Shown in pieces: positions 1 to 8,061 of a stretch of DNA of 25,544 nucleotides (position 1 is its first letter; every line of letters begins with the position of its first letter). The notes under the pieces were generated by a model that made no database searches, was not told the DNA's origin, and saw nothing but the letters and a program-made list of their open reading frames with translations. Source of the DNA: JBOFCS01 sp051646185 (GTDB taxonomy: Bacteria > Actinomycetota > Actinomycetes > Mycobacteriales > Mycobacteriaceae); contig JBOFCS010000203.1 of assembly GCA_051646185.1 (NCBI GenBank), positions 1 through 25,544 of the forward strand, given 5' to 3'. Made by a program: the position numbers and the translations under genes.

Positions 1-1752
1 ACACAGAGAGGCCACACGGTCATCGGGGAAGCTGGCTGGGCTGTTGTTGATGTAGAGACCTCAGGCTTATCGCCTTACCGTGATCGCGTTTTGAGTTTAT
101 CAATCATCTGTCTTGATCCCGCCGGTAACGAGCAGCATCAGTTTTATTCACTTTTTAATCCAGGTGTTGATCCGGGAGCAGTTCATATCCATGGTCTTTC
201 AAAAGCTAAATTGAAAAATCAGGCGCCCATTGAAAATAAAATTGCCCACATTTCTGATCTGTTGAAGGGGCGCATCGTTATTGCACATAATGCGGCCTTT
301 GATACAGGTTTTCTTGCGGCAGAGTTTTCTAGATTCAGCATGGTCCAGCCGTTCGATCATAGGCTGTGTACCATTGCATTCAGCAAGAAGCTTGATCTTG
401 ATCTTTCGAATTACCAATTGCCGACAGTAGCAAACTACTGGAAGATACGGCAGGTTAAACACCATGATGCTCAAGATGACGCAAGAGTTACTGCGGAAAT
501 TTTTAAGCATAGCTGGATGCACGCCTGGCAGCTTGGAATCTCCTTGCCGGTAGTCCCTTGCTCGAGTGGGTCAAAAGCCTTTCCGGGTAAAACGCCTTCT
601 ATCAACTCGAATTGGAAAAATCCAGGCAAGTGGAAAAAGGGTCAAAACTTCGTTCAAGGTATGTCTGCTGTCATTACCGGGGAAACAGAAGAGCCGCGAC
701 CCAAAATTATCGAAAAGTTGACGGCTGCAGGTTTGTCTTATGCAAATTCAGTAAGCAAACGCACAAGTGTACTCGTGTCCAATAATGCTGTAGTTGACAC
801 TTCAAAAATAAGACGAGCCAAGGTCGAAGGTGTTGAGGTTATTTCTGAAGCGGAATTTCTGAGCCTCATTCCTCATACCCAATCTGGGTTTGAATTTCCT
901 TCACAGATCTCCACTGGTGCTGATAGTCAGCTTCCCGCACCAAAGGTAAAGCAGGCGGGCATATGGTCACGGTACCGAGTGCTGGTCTTGGGTGGCGACC
1001 ATAGCTCAGGTGTGAAAATCCGTGATATTTTGAGTGAAAATGGCGCTAGGCCAGCACTGGTATTCAATGCAAGTGTCACTCATCTGGTGGTTTTGCCGGG
1101 TGGAGAAAGTGATGCCCGAGTGGCAAGAGCGAGGGATCGGGGAGTACCCGTGATGTCGCAAGCAGAATTCTTTCAAACGGTATCCCACAAAAACAGTGCA
1201 GATAGCTCAGTTGATTTGTCGAGAATCTGCACTCACCTAAAGCGGGGCCAAGTTGTTGATCTCGATACGCTAATCACTAAGTTCGCGGTTTCGGTTTCCT
1301 GGGGGGCGGACCTGAAACAGGCGGAAATAGATCTAGTGGCTTTTGAGCTAAATGATAGTGAAAAAGTAACAGCTGATGATGATTTCGTTTTTTACAATCA
1401 ACCGGTTAGTGGTAGTGGAGTGTGTGCTCTCGTAATTTCTAGCGACACTCAGCAGGAACTGAATATTGATTTGGAAAGAATTGAGGAGGACATCACAAGA
1501 ATCACCATCGCAATTTCTTTATCTGAAGGATCAACCTTTGGCGATCTGGGTCCTATCGATCTCGAAGTTTCCAATGTGGATGGAACAATTTTTACTTCAA
1601 CATTAGACGCTGGAAGTGTTGAGCAGTCGATGATTCTTGCTGAAATTTATCGGCGGGGGGAAATCTGGCGATTCCGTGCCGTTGGGCAAGGTTATGAATG
1701 CGATCTCGGGTCTTTAGCAACACGATATGGGGTAAAAGTGGGGGAAAGTTAA
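1..1752 (+). CDS. DEDDh exonuclease - BRCT - BRCT - TerD fusion protein (5' partial)
   Basis: The frame is open from base 1. A TTG at 91 could look like a start, but the codons before it encode VVDVETSG, the first exonuclease motif (Asp and Glu codons at 49 and 55), so the gene begins left of the window. Counting from base 1 (583 codons) I see: DnaQ-type exonuclease ~1-170, with motif II around IAHNAAFD (~94-101) and motif III H-x4-D (His155, Asp160); a first BRCT ~218-292; a second BRCT-like domain ~325-395; and a C-terminal TerD domain ~410-580 (DDDFVFYNQP, then WRFRAVGQGY). The exonuclease resembles the proofreading epsilon subunit, but the BRCT and TerD parts point to a DNA-damage or stress role rather than replicative proofreading. 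The TerD calcium loop is degenerate: the usual Gly-Asp-Asp segment is replaced by SSDTQQEL. Domain calls are by eye. The exact role is unknown to me. Confidence 0.92.
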   Translation, partial: TQRGHTVIGEAGWAVVDVETSGLSPYRDRVLSLSIICLDPAGNEQHQFYSLFNPGVDPGAVHIHGLSKAKLKNQAPIENKIAHISDLLKGRIVIAHNAAFDTGFLAAEFSRFSMVQPFDHRLCTIAFSKKLDLDLSNYQLPTVANYWKIRQVKHHDAQDDARVTAEIFKHSWMHAWQLGISLPVVPCSSGSKAFPGKTPSINSNWKNPGKWKKGQNFVQGMSAVITGETEEPRPKIIEKLTAAGLSYANSVSKRTSVLVSNNAVVDTSKIRRAKVEGVEVISEAEFLSLIPHTQSGFEFPSQISTGADSQLPAPKVKQAGIWSRYRVLVLGGDHSSGVKIRDILSENGARPALVFNASVTHLVVLPGGESDARVARARDRGVPVMSQAEFFQTVSHKNSADSSVDLSRICTHLKRGQVVDLDTLITKFAVSVSWGADLKQAEIDLVAFELNDSEKVTADDDFVFYNQPVSGSGVCALVISSDTQQELNIDLERIEEDITRITIAISLSEGSTFGDLGPIDLEVSNVDGTIFTSTLDAGSVEQSMILAEIYRRGEIWRFRAVGQGYECDLGSLATRYGVKVGES

Positions 1753-1792
1753 CTGTGTTGGTTACAGAAGCAACTTGGAGCAAATCCTCCTG

Positions 1793-1812
1793 AGAAGAAC
1801 GTAGGTTCTTCT
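1793..1812 (+). terminator. Short inverted repeat after the exonuclease-TerD gene, weak terminator candidate
   Basis: AGAAGAAC and GTTCTTCT form a perfect 8-bp stem with loop GTAG, 41 nt after the TAA stop. Only a short TTTT follows, some 10 nt later, so intrinsic termination is not secure. A second small repeat (ATCTAT...ATAGAT, 1828-1843) follows. Confidence 0.35.
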
Positions 1813-1896
1813 AGCAAGTGTGGTTTTATCTATGGGTATAGATGTAGGCCTATGAATCCTTCGTAGAGCTGAATAAGACGGTCCGCTAGGCATTAC

Positions 1897-1929
1897 ATTA
1901 CTTTTACACTTAGTGAGCATGAAAGTAAT
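1897..1929. repeat. Inverted repeat ATTACTTT...AAAGTAAT
   Basis: Two perfect 8-bp arms (1897-1904 and 1922-1929) flank a 17-nt spacer. Outside them GCTAG (from 1885) can pair with CTAGC (ending near 1937). The repeat lies between the ends of the exonuclease gene (+) and the EthD-like gene (-), so it could be a shared transcription end, but no good U-tract follows on either strand. Confidence 0.4.
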
Positions 1930-1973
1930 TCGCTAGCCACGAAGATGTGAGTGTCAGTATGGTACAGCCGCAC

Positions 1974-2267
1974 TCAGGCTTTAACGTGTTCGATTGTGCT
2001 GATCTGAAGGACGGGGGCTATTGAAGTGTAGTTAGAGATATCGGCTTTTATAGCGGTATCGTCAGCTGCCATTGCCGTTTGAAATATCTCAATAGAATCG
2101 AAGGTGAAGTGCACGACTGCAGTGTTAGGGCCGTTTACGCCGGTATCAATCTCAGCGTTGCTCAAGCCCCAAGTTTTCATGCAAAGGGGAACATGTGTTG
2201 TGCGATAGTAGTTATGGTCAAACATTGAATTTGGAGTACTGGGGTAGCTCACCGTCAAACGAATCAT
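1974..2267 (-). CDS. EthD-family small protein (dimeric alpha/beta-barrel fold)
   Basis: The 97-residue product starts MIRLTVSYP and continues with FDHNYYRTTHVPLCMKTWGL, the Tyr-Tyr-x-x-x-His-x-Pro-Leu pattern typical of EthD-like ferredoxin-fold proteins. The family is named after a protein of ethyl tert-butyl ether degradation, but most members are uncharacterised and substrates are unknown. I chose ATG 2267 because AAAGGA sits 9 nt upstream; a GTG at 2285 would overlap that Shine-Dalgarno sequence. It is a single gene between opposite-strand neighbours, with no obvious partner. The family call is firm to moderate; the function is not known. Confidence 0.8.
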   Translation of the reverse strand: MIRLTVSYPSTPNSMFDHNYYRTTHVPLCMKTWGLSNAEIDTGVNGPNTAVVHFTFDSIEIFQTAMAADDTAIKADISNYTSIAPVLQISTIEHVKA

Positions 2268-2726
2268 GCGTTGCAGTCCTTTCACTACATTTGGCGCGCG
2301 TAGGGCCGTGCTGTGTGCTAGCCCGGTTCTGCGATGATATATTAACGATACTGAAAATAACAGTAAAAATTTCTGCTATAAAGAAATTACCGGAAAATCC
2401 TTACGAAAGTTTGCTGATTTGGGGAACTATCTTTCCGCAATTAGAATCTAAAATTCCTCTTTAAGTTCAAGATTTAACTAAGATAGCACCTTTATCCGAT
2501 CTTATCCCGGTTTATAGCTAGCATTTTGGAGTTATGCTAGTGTTCGCCGCCCAGATATTATTCTCCTTAATTTTCTTCTAAAAAATTTTTTCTCAAAAGA
2601 GATACGCGTTTGCGCACATCTTGGCCTTAGCTATGGCAGGCTAGGGCTAATTTCCGGCAAATAAGTAATGTTGGAACAACTGAGGTCCGTAGCAGCAAGT
2701 TGGTAGAGAAAGCAGGTGAAGACTGG
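2268..2726. other. AT-rich intergenic region without a convincing gene
   Basis: This gap separates the divergent EthD-like and EAL genes. An 89-codon open frame (2195-2464) has no family resemblance and overlaps the EthD-like gene, so I do not call it. I see a 7-bp inverted repeat CTAGCAT...ATGCTAG (2518-2540) and a symmetrical A6T6 tract (2580-2591), which would stiffen or bend DNA upstream of the EAL gene. Promoters are probably here, but I cannot place -35/-10 boxes with confidence. Confidence 0.6.
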
Positions 2727-3530
2727 ATGGGGCTGAGGCGGCTGACATTAAAGCACGCGCTTAACCATAATGAGTTTACTTTGCATTACCAGCCGATTGT
2801 TGATTTAGTCACCGGAGCAGTAACAGAAGTTGAAGCACTTATTCGTTGGCCCAACCGGGACCAAAAAATCTCTCCTTTTGCGCTTATTTCTCGTGCGGAA
2901 GAGCTTAACTTAATTTCGGAAATCGGCGAATGGGTATTGGATACCGGATGTGCTCAGTTAGCGGCTTGGCGGTCGCTAGAGCCAAATCTTGCTGACCTTG
3001 CCATGTCGATAAATGTTTCACCATTGCAGTTCGCTGATTGGAGATTTGTTGACAAGATTGGTGATGCTCTTTCACGATATGACTTACCGGGAGAAGCTTT
3101 GTGGCTGGAAATTACTGAGCGCACAGCAATTGTCGATGTAAACTTGGCAAGTAGTGTGTTTGCAGAGATACATCAGCTGGGGGTGCGAACTGCCATTGAC
3201 GATTTTGGAACGGGTCTCTCCGCTCTTGCCTATCTTGAACAGTTTGTTGTTGATCGAATTAAGTTAGATCGTCTCTTTGTCGAGCGTCTCGCCCCGGGTG
3301 TTCGTCGAGAAGCCTTAGTGCGCGGTTCATTAATGATTGCTACTGACCTTGGGCTGTCTACAGTTGCCGAGGGAGTGGAAACCATGGAACAGCGAGATGT
3401 GCTTCAGCGGCTGGGTTGCGAGCTTGGGCAGGGTTACTTTTTTAGTAAAGCCGTACCAGCAAAAGAACTTCCGGGGAGATTGGCTACCTTAAAAAACAGA
3501 TCTGTCGCTGCCGGATCAGATATTGCTTAG
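2727..3530 (+). CDS. Stand-alone EAL-domain cyclic di-GMP phosphodiesterase
   Basis: The product is a single EAL domain that would hydrolyse cyclic di-GMP to pGpG. From ATG 2727 (267 aa) all the residues I expect in active enzymes are present: EAL motif as EALIRW (Glu36), Asn96 in SINVSP, Glu128 in LEITE, Asp158-Asp159 in AIDDFG, Lys179 in IKLD, Glu215 in AEGVE, and Gln235 in LGQGYFFSK. No GGDEF, PAS or membrane part precedes it. The in-frame sequence upstream is open only back to 2631, so a longer sensor is absent or lost. Start choice: AGGTGA lies 7 nt before ATG 2727; a TTG at 2700 lacks a well-spaced ribosome site. It is the only gene of its transcript, ending at a strong hairpin. Its cyclase partner is not in this window. 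Confidence 0.9.
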   Translation: MGLRRLTLKHALNHNEFTLHYQPIVDLVTGAVTEVEALIRWPNRDQKISPFALISRAEELNLISEIGEWVLDTGCAQLAAWRSLEPNLADLAMSINVSPLQFADWRFVDKIGDALSRYDLPGEALWLEITERTAIVDVNLASSVFAEIHQLGVRTAIDDFGTGLSALAYLEQFVVDRIKLDRLFVERLAPGVRREALVRGSLMIATDLGLSTVAEGVETMEQRDVLQRLGCELGQGYFFSKAVPAKELPGRLATLKNRSVAAGSDIA

Positions 3531-3532
3531 CG

Positions 3533-3573
3533 AATTGTTGGTCCGACAACTATAAGTTGTGGGGCCAACAATT
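3533..3573. terminator. Bidirectional hairpin terminator between EAL gene and acyl-CoA ligase
   Basis: AATTGTTGGTCC (3533-3544) pairs with GGGCCAACAATT (3562-3573) with one G-T pair. Inside it ACAACT pairs with AGTTGT around ATA. The hairpin begins 2 nt after the EAL stop and overlaps the TAA of the convergent ligase gene, so both transcripts can end here. Confidence 0.75.
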
Positions 3574-5224
3574 ATTCTGTTGTCATCTCACTCAGTTTTG
3601 AACGTAAGAGTTTCCCTGTCGCATTTCGCGGAAGCTCATCGATAAAAACAATTTCTCTGGGTGCTTTATACCGGGCAAGGTGAGCTTTAACGTATTCTTG
3701 AAGTTCAAGGCTATCCCTGTTGCTATCTGCTGATGCAACAACAAAAGCTTTAAGCCGATGACCAAAATCACTGTCTGGCACGCCGATAACTGCCGCTTCC
3801 AATACGTCGTGTCGGTCAGCTAAAAGATTTTCTACTTCAAGAGGAAAAACATTTTCACCGCCAGAAACGATCATATCGTCGTCTCTGCCATCAATAAACA
3901 AAAGGCCGTCGCTATTGAAATGTCCAACATCACCACTAGAGAGCATGCCGTCAATGATTTCTTTGTTGCGCCCATCGGTATACCCGGAAAAGCTTAATCC
4001 GCTTGAAACAAATACTCGTCCAACAGTATTAGGTCTAGTAATATTTTTACCTTGATCATCGTAAAGACGCACATGGCAGGTAACCGGTGGTCGTCCTACT
4101 GTTCCTGGGGCTTGCCTCAACTCACTAGGAGTAGCAACAGTGGCTACTGCAACCTCGGTTGACCCGTAAAGGTTGTATAGAACATCACCAAAAATATCCA
4201 TTGTTCGAGTGCATAAATCTGGCGAGAGTGATGACCCTGCGGCAAAAATAATCTTCAAGGAAGTGGTGCGGTATTTATCAAGGATGGCTGCCTCAAGGTC
4301 AATAATTCGCTGTAGCATCGTTGGTACCACAACAAGTGACTGGCATTGATGTTCTGCAATAGCGGAAAGAGTTGTTTCCGGATCGAATCTACGATGCATG
4401 ACAACGGTATTGCCGAGAGCAAATGCTAATACAAACTGAGATAATCCGGTTCCATGGAAAATGGGTGCGGCCATCAGCATAGTTTGCCCAGATTTAAGTG
4501 GGATGCGATCAAGGAATTGCGCTGAGGCAAGAGGGGAGGTCTTTTCTCGCGGAGCACCTTTAGGGGTTCCTGTAGTCCCGCTCGTGAGAAGGACAAATCC
4601 ACCTTGGGTTTTTGGCTCGGGTAGCGGACCCTGATTGACGGTTTTTGCAAGTTCCAGGACATCAGATACATTTCCGGTGTCCCCGCCTCTGCCATCAGAA
4701 TCGTTCCAGGTGCAGAAGCGAGAGATGTTGTTAGGCAGGGAAGCGACGGTCGTGGAGAATTCGCTGTCATAGGCGATTGCCACTACATTTTCGCGGACGG
4801 CGACATCGGCCAGCTGCGGACCGGCAAAACCGGTATTCATCAACACTAGCCGAGTTCCAAGCTTGCCCGCAGCTATCATGCACAATACAAGTCCACGATG
4901 GTTACGCCCGAGCGCGGCGACAACAGAACCTTCGGACAGTCCTGCTTCTGACCAGATTCTAGCTAAAGCATTTGCCTGTGAATCTAGTTCGCCGTAGGTG
5001 ATAGGGCCAGCCTCGTCGATGAGTGCCACAGTGTGTGGCGTAGATGTGGCGTGGGCATTGACAATCCCAGCGAAGGGGCCAAATTTTTTTATTGCTTTAG
5101 CGGTGTGGATGGCATGATCAAGACGGGGAAAGGGAATCAGCCCAGAACGAGCAAGTACGGCACTGCCTTTGATGGCGTCAGTCAAGTTAGTGGCGAGCGT
5201 TGCTAAGTGTGCCGCAGGGTTCAT
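3572..5224 (-). CDS. AMP-forming acyl-CoA synthetase (FadD-like)
   Basis: The 550-aa enzyme activates a fatty acid with ATP and coenzyme A through an acyl-adenylate, the entry step to beta-oxidation or lipid assembly. Visible adenylate-forming motifs: phosphate loop LLTSGTTGTPKGA (~212-224), YGSTE (353-357), the SSGDVG aspartate (432), GRDDDMIVSGGENV (446-459) and the C-terminal catalytic lysine in NATGKLL (Lys538). Length is normal for the family. ATG 5224 is preceded by AGGAG at 5 nt. The gene lies 166 bp downstream of the acyl-CoA dehydrogenase pair on the same strand, with a terminator between, so it may have its own promoter or receive readthrough. Chain-length preference cannot be read from sequence. 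Confidence 0.92.
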   Translation of the reverse strand: MNPAAHLATLATNLTDAIKGSAVLARSGLIPFPRLDHAIHTAKAIKKFGPFAGIVNAHATSTPHTVALIDEAGPITYGELDSQANALARIWSEAGLSEGSVVAALGRNHRGLVLCMIAAGKLGTRLVLMNTGFAGPQLADVAVRENVVAIAYDSEFSTTVASLPNNISRFCTWNDSDGRGGDTGNVSDVLELAKTVNQGPLPEPKTQGGFVLLTSGTTGTPKGAPREKTSPLASAQFLDRIPLKSGQTMLMAAPIFHGTGLSQFVLAFALGNTVVMHRRFDPETTLSAIAEHQCQSLVVVPTMLQRIIDLEAAILDKYRTTSLKIIFAAGSSLSPDLCTRTMDIFGDVLYNLYGSTEVAVATVATPSELRQAPGTVGRPPVTCHVRLYDDQGKNITRPNTVGRVFVSSGLSFSGYTDGRNKEIIDGMLSSGDVGHFNSDGLLFIDGRDDDMIVSGGENVFPLEVENLLADRHDVLEAAVIGVPDSDFGHRLKAFVVASADSNRDSLELQEYVKAHLARYKAPREIVFIDELPRNATGKLLRSKLSEMTTE

Positions 5225-5336
5225 TCCTACTCCTGTACAAAGGGGCGTTGTGGTTGAAACCTTAGCAGCAATGCAGAAGCATATGTGACTGCCCTCACAG
5301 GAATACCTTTTGTGGGTCTTGAAAAGGGCAAAAGCG

Positions 5337-5372
5337 AAGGCTCCCGCTTTTATCGAAGAAAACGGGAGCCTT
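5337..5372 (-). terminator. Intrinsic terminator after the acyl-CoA dehydrogenase operon
   Basis: AAGGCTCCCG (5337-5346) and CGGGAGCCTT (5363-5372) form a perfect 10-bp stem. The loop can extend pairing through TTTT/AAAA around a UUCG-containing tip. On the minus strand CGCTTTTG follows. It lies 18 nt after the dehydrogenase stop and isolates the ligase gene downstream. Confidence 0.75.
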
Positions 5373-5390
5373 GGCTTAGGTAATTCTCGG

Positions 5391-6599
5391 TTACTTCAGT
5401 TCGGACGAAGAAAGACCAAGCACTCGTCGAGCAACAATAAGTTGCTGGATTTGTTGAGTGCCTTCGAAGATATCGAGAATCTTGGAATCTCGACCCCACT
5501 TCTCCAGCAATAGGTGCTCAGAGTATCCAAGGCTACCAGCGAGTTCCACAGCTTTAAGGGTGACATCGGTGCCAACTCGGCCGGCTTTTGCCTTAGACAT
5601 AGAAGCTTCCATTGAGTTTGGAATCTTGTTATCCGCTTGCCAAGCTGCCCTGATAGAGAGTAGGTAGGCAGCTTCATAGTCGGCTTCCATGCGTAGGAAC
5701 TCGGCAGCTGCGGCACTTTGTGCATAAGCTGGTGTGTCATAAGAGATTTCTACACCTGCCTCAGTCAAGATGGTGCGTAGTTCCTCAAGTGCAGCTCGCG
5801 CTACGCCAACAGCCATACCTGCCACTAGTGGACGCGTGTTATCAAAGGTCTGCATGACTCCGGCGAAGCCCTTGTCAACGTTGACCTCTGGGGTTCCAAG
5901 AAGGTTTCCCTTCGGGATTCGGCAATCCTCAAAACGAATAACTGTGGTATCGGAAACCTTGATACCAAGTTTGTGCTCAAGACGAACAATGGTGACACCT
6001 GGATGTTCGCGAGGAACAACAAACGATTTGATTGCTGCGCGCCCTTTACTGCGATCCACCGAAGCCCAGACAACGATATGCGAAGCACGTGATCCTGCAG
6101 TAACAAAGATCTTTTCACCATTGAGGACATATTCATCGCCATCAAGTACCGCAGTTGCCGTCACCGCAGCCGAGTCAGAGCCAAAGCTGGGTTCGGTGAT
6201 GGCCATAGAAGCCCACACCTTGCCGAATCGCTTAAGCTGCTCATCGGTGGCAACCGCGGCGATTGCAGCGTTACCAAGACCCTGGTAAGGGATGCTGAGG
6301 ACTAAACCAACATCGCCCCAGCAGGCTTCGATGGTGTTAACCAGAGCGGACATATTTCCGCCATTTTTATTTCCGGGCTTTTCGTCGCTATCGCCACGTC
6401 CACCGGAAGCTCCAGCACCGGCTGCGCCAGCATCGGAGAGTCCGTCAAACAAGCTTGCCAGAGTGTCCAGCTCTGTCGGGTAAGCGTGTTCTGCAAGGTC
6501 GTATTTGCGTGAGATGGGGCGGAAAACTTCAGTTGCTGCCTGGTGCGCTTGATCGATCGTCGCACTCAGCTTTTTAGGGAGTTCAAGATTGATTGCCAT
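5391..6599 (-). CDS. Acyl-CoA dehydrogenase (FadE-like)
   Basis: This FAD enzyme introduces the alpha-beta double bond in acyl-CoA. From ATG 6599 (402 aa) it shows the flavin/substrate segment MAITEPSFGSDSAA (132-145) and the C-terminal IFEGTQQIQ with the probable catalytic glutamate Glu379. An odd Gly/Ala/Asp-rich, low-complexity stretch at about 58-82 (AGAAGAGASGGRGDSDEKPG) interrupts the N-terminal helical domain. The reading frame extends 29 codons further upstream but would overlap the preceding gene; the MAINLELPKK start has a purine-rich GAAAG about 6 nt before it. It lies 32 nt after its paralogue, so the two are co-transcribed. Confidence 0.92.
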   Translation of the reverse strand: MAINLELPKKLSATIDQAHQAATEVFRPISRKYDLAEHAYPTELDTLASLFDGLSDAGAAGAGASGGRGDSDEKPGNKNGGNMSALVNTIEACWGDVGLVLSIPYQGLGNAAIAAVATDEQLKRFGKVWASMAITEPSFGSDSAAVTATAVLDGDEYVLNGEKIFVTAGSRASHIVVWASVDRSKGRAAIKSFVVPREHPGVTIVRLEHKLGIKVSDTTVIRFEDCRIPKGNLLGTPEVNVDKGFAGVMQTFDNTRPLVAGMAVGVARAALEELRTILTEAGVEISYDTPAYAQSAAAAEFLRMEADYEAAYLLSIRAAWQADNKIPNSMEASMSKAKAGRVGTDVTLKAVELAGSLGYSEHLLLEKWGRDSKILDIFEGTQQIQQLIVARRVLGLSSSELK

Positions 6600-6631
6600 G
6601 ACAGTCTTTCTTTGTAGTGGCTGAATGCGGG

Positions 6632-8026
6632 TTAGATAAGGACTACGCCTTCGGCAACGCCGATGACACGAAGATCGCGGTACCAACGTTCAACGGGATG
6701 CTCTTTGGTGAAACCGTGTCCGCCAAGAAGCTGTACCCCGTCAAGGCCAATCTGCATGCCCTTTTCGGCGGCAAATCGCCGGGCTAGTGCGGCTTCACGA
6801 GCAAATGACAGTCCTTGGTCGACGCGGGAAGCGCCGCGAAGGGTGATGAGCCGAAGCCCATCAAGCTCGATAGCGATATTGGCCACCATGAAGGCAACAG
6901 CTTGACGATGGCTAATGGGCTCACCAAAAGCGACTCGCTCATTGACGTAACGGCTGACGTAGTCAAGGACAGATTGCCCAGTGCCAACGGCAAGAGCTGA
7001 CCAGCCAAGTCGGGCTAGGCGTACCGCATCGGCGTAGTCATTAGCGCGTGATGCGGAATCTCCATCGCCCAGTAGTGCTGATTCTGGAACGGATACATCA
7101 GTCAGGATGAGGCGGCCAATTCCTGCTGCTCGGATGCCCATACTCGGATCTGCTTCAACAACAAGGCCTTGAGAGCTTGCTTCAACGATGAAGAAGGCGG
7201 GTTTGCCGTCTAGCTCGGCTCCGATGATGAATAACTCGGCTGAGCCAGCGGCGGGAACTAGGGATTTAACACCATTGAGCTTGTAGCCGCTAGGGGAGCG
7301 AGTTGCCTTTGTTTGCAGCGCAAAAGGATCGAATAGTGCTCTAGGTTCGGCGATAACCACTGAAGACTGAGGAACATTATCGCCGGTGTAATCAGGCAAG
7401 TAAGTCTTTTGCTGTGCCTCATTGCCCCATTGAGTAAGGGCAACTGCAACTCCGGAAGGAGCGAGAATAGGTAGCGCTAGTCCCATATCGCCTTGTGAAA
7501 GAGCCTCTGCTACAAGGGCGTTAGTCACAGCCCCGCGATCGGAAGCGGCGCCTTCTAACCCTTCTGGAACGTTGATCAGGGTAATGCCCAATTCTGCTGC
7601 GCGTGAGAGCAAGTCATCGGGTGCTTGAGCAGCGTTATCGGCATCGTAGGCTGCCGGGCGAAGGATCTCTTCGGAGAATTCCTTCACGGTCTCAATGATC
7701 ATTTTTTGTTCATCGTCAGGTGTTAGGTCAAAGAAATCTTTACCTGCTGACGTTAGGCGTTGAGGTTTACCTCCGCCTTGTATTTTGTTAAAGGTGCGAG
7801 TGGCAGCGCCAAGTGTTTGGAACCCAGTCTTGGTTCCTTGATAGGCGATCCGATTGATGGGTTCGCGCAGTTTGTATTTTTCGACAAATGAGGACCCAGT
7901 CAGGCTCATGAGAGCACTCAGGGCCATCCCGATGGGGCTGCGCTTGACTGGATTCAGTCCAACCGCACTTGTGTCGCGGGGATGTCCATCATTTGATGTG
8001 GACTTCTTGCTCGCTTGAGTCGTCAT
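6632..8026 (-). CDS. Acyl-CoA dehydrogenase family protein, first gene of fadE pair
   Basis: The 464-aa product has the acyl-CoA dehydrogenase layout: N-terminal helices, a beta domain (VVIAEPRALFDP; SMGIRAAGIGRLIL) and a C-terminal helical domain (LLGGHGFTKEHPVERWYRD). It ends in VAEGVVLI; the glutamate (Glu459) aligns with the catalytic glutamate of its neighbour, but the protein stops 5 residues later, lacking the usual final helix. It may act as a heteromeric partner of the next gene product. Start is uncertain: ATG 8068 has GGGAG at 6 nt, but that ATG and Shine-Dalgarno lie within a 34-bp palindrome and a promoter-like TAGACT-N17-TAAGAT ends just before it. I therefore prefer ATG 8026, preceded by a weaker GGTGAT. 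Confidence 0.88.
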   Translation of the reverse strand: MTTQASKKSTSNDGHPRDTSAVGLNPVKRSPIGMALSALMSLTGSSFVEKYKLREPINRIAYQGTKTGFQTLGAATRTFNKIQGGGKPQRLTSAGKDFFDLTPDDEQKMIIETVKEFSEEILRPAAYDADNAAQAPDDLLSRAAELGITLINVPEGLEGAASDRGAVTNALVAEALSQGDMGLALPILAPSGVAVALTQWGNEAQQKTYLPDYTGDNVPQSSVVIAEPRALFDPFALQTKATRSPSGYKLNGVKSLVPAAGSAELFIIGAELDGKPAFFIVEASSQGLVVEADPSMGIRAAGIGRLILTDVSVPESALLGDGDSASRANDYADAVRLARLGWSALAVGTGQSVLDYVSRYVNERVAFGEPISHRQAVAFMVANIAIELDGLRLITLRGASRVDQGLSFAREAALARRFAAEKGMQIGLDGVQLLGGHGFTKEHPVERWYRDLRVIGVAEGVVLI

Positions 8027-8061
8027 TATCACCAGCTGTTTCTCGGTGTAGGGCGTTGGTC

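Noticed and set aside
2195..2464. 89-codon plus-strand ORF
   Set aside because: It overlaps the EthD-like gene antisense, has no recognisable family features and no ribosome site.
5770..6288. 172-codon plus-strand ORF inside the acyl-CoA dehydrogenase gene
   Set aside because: It is a shadow of the minus-strand enzyme; composition is rich in Ser/Thr/Arg with no family pattern.
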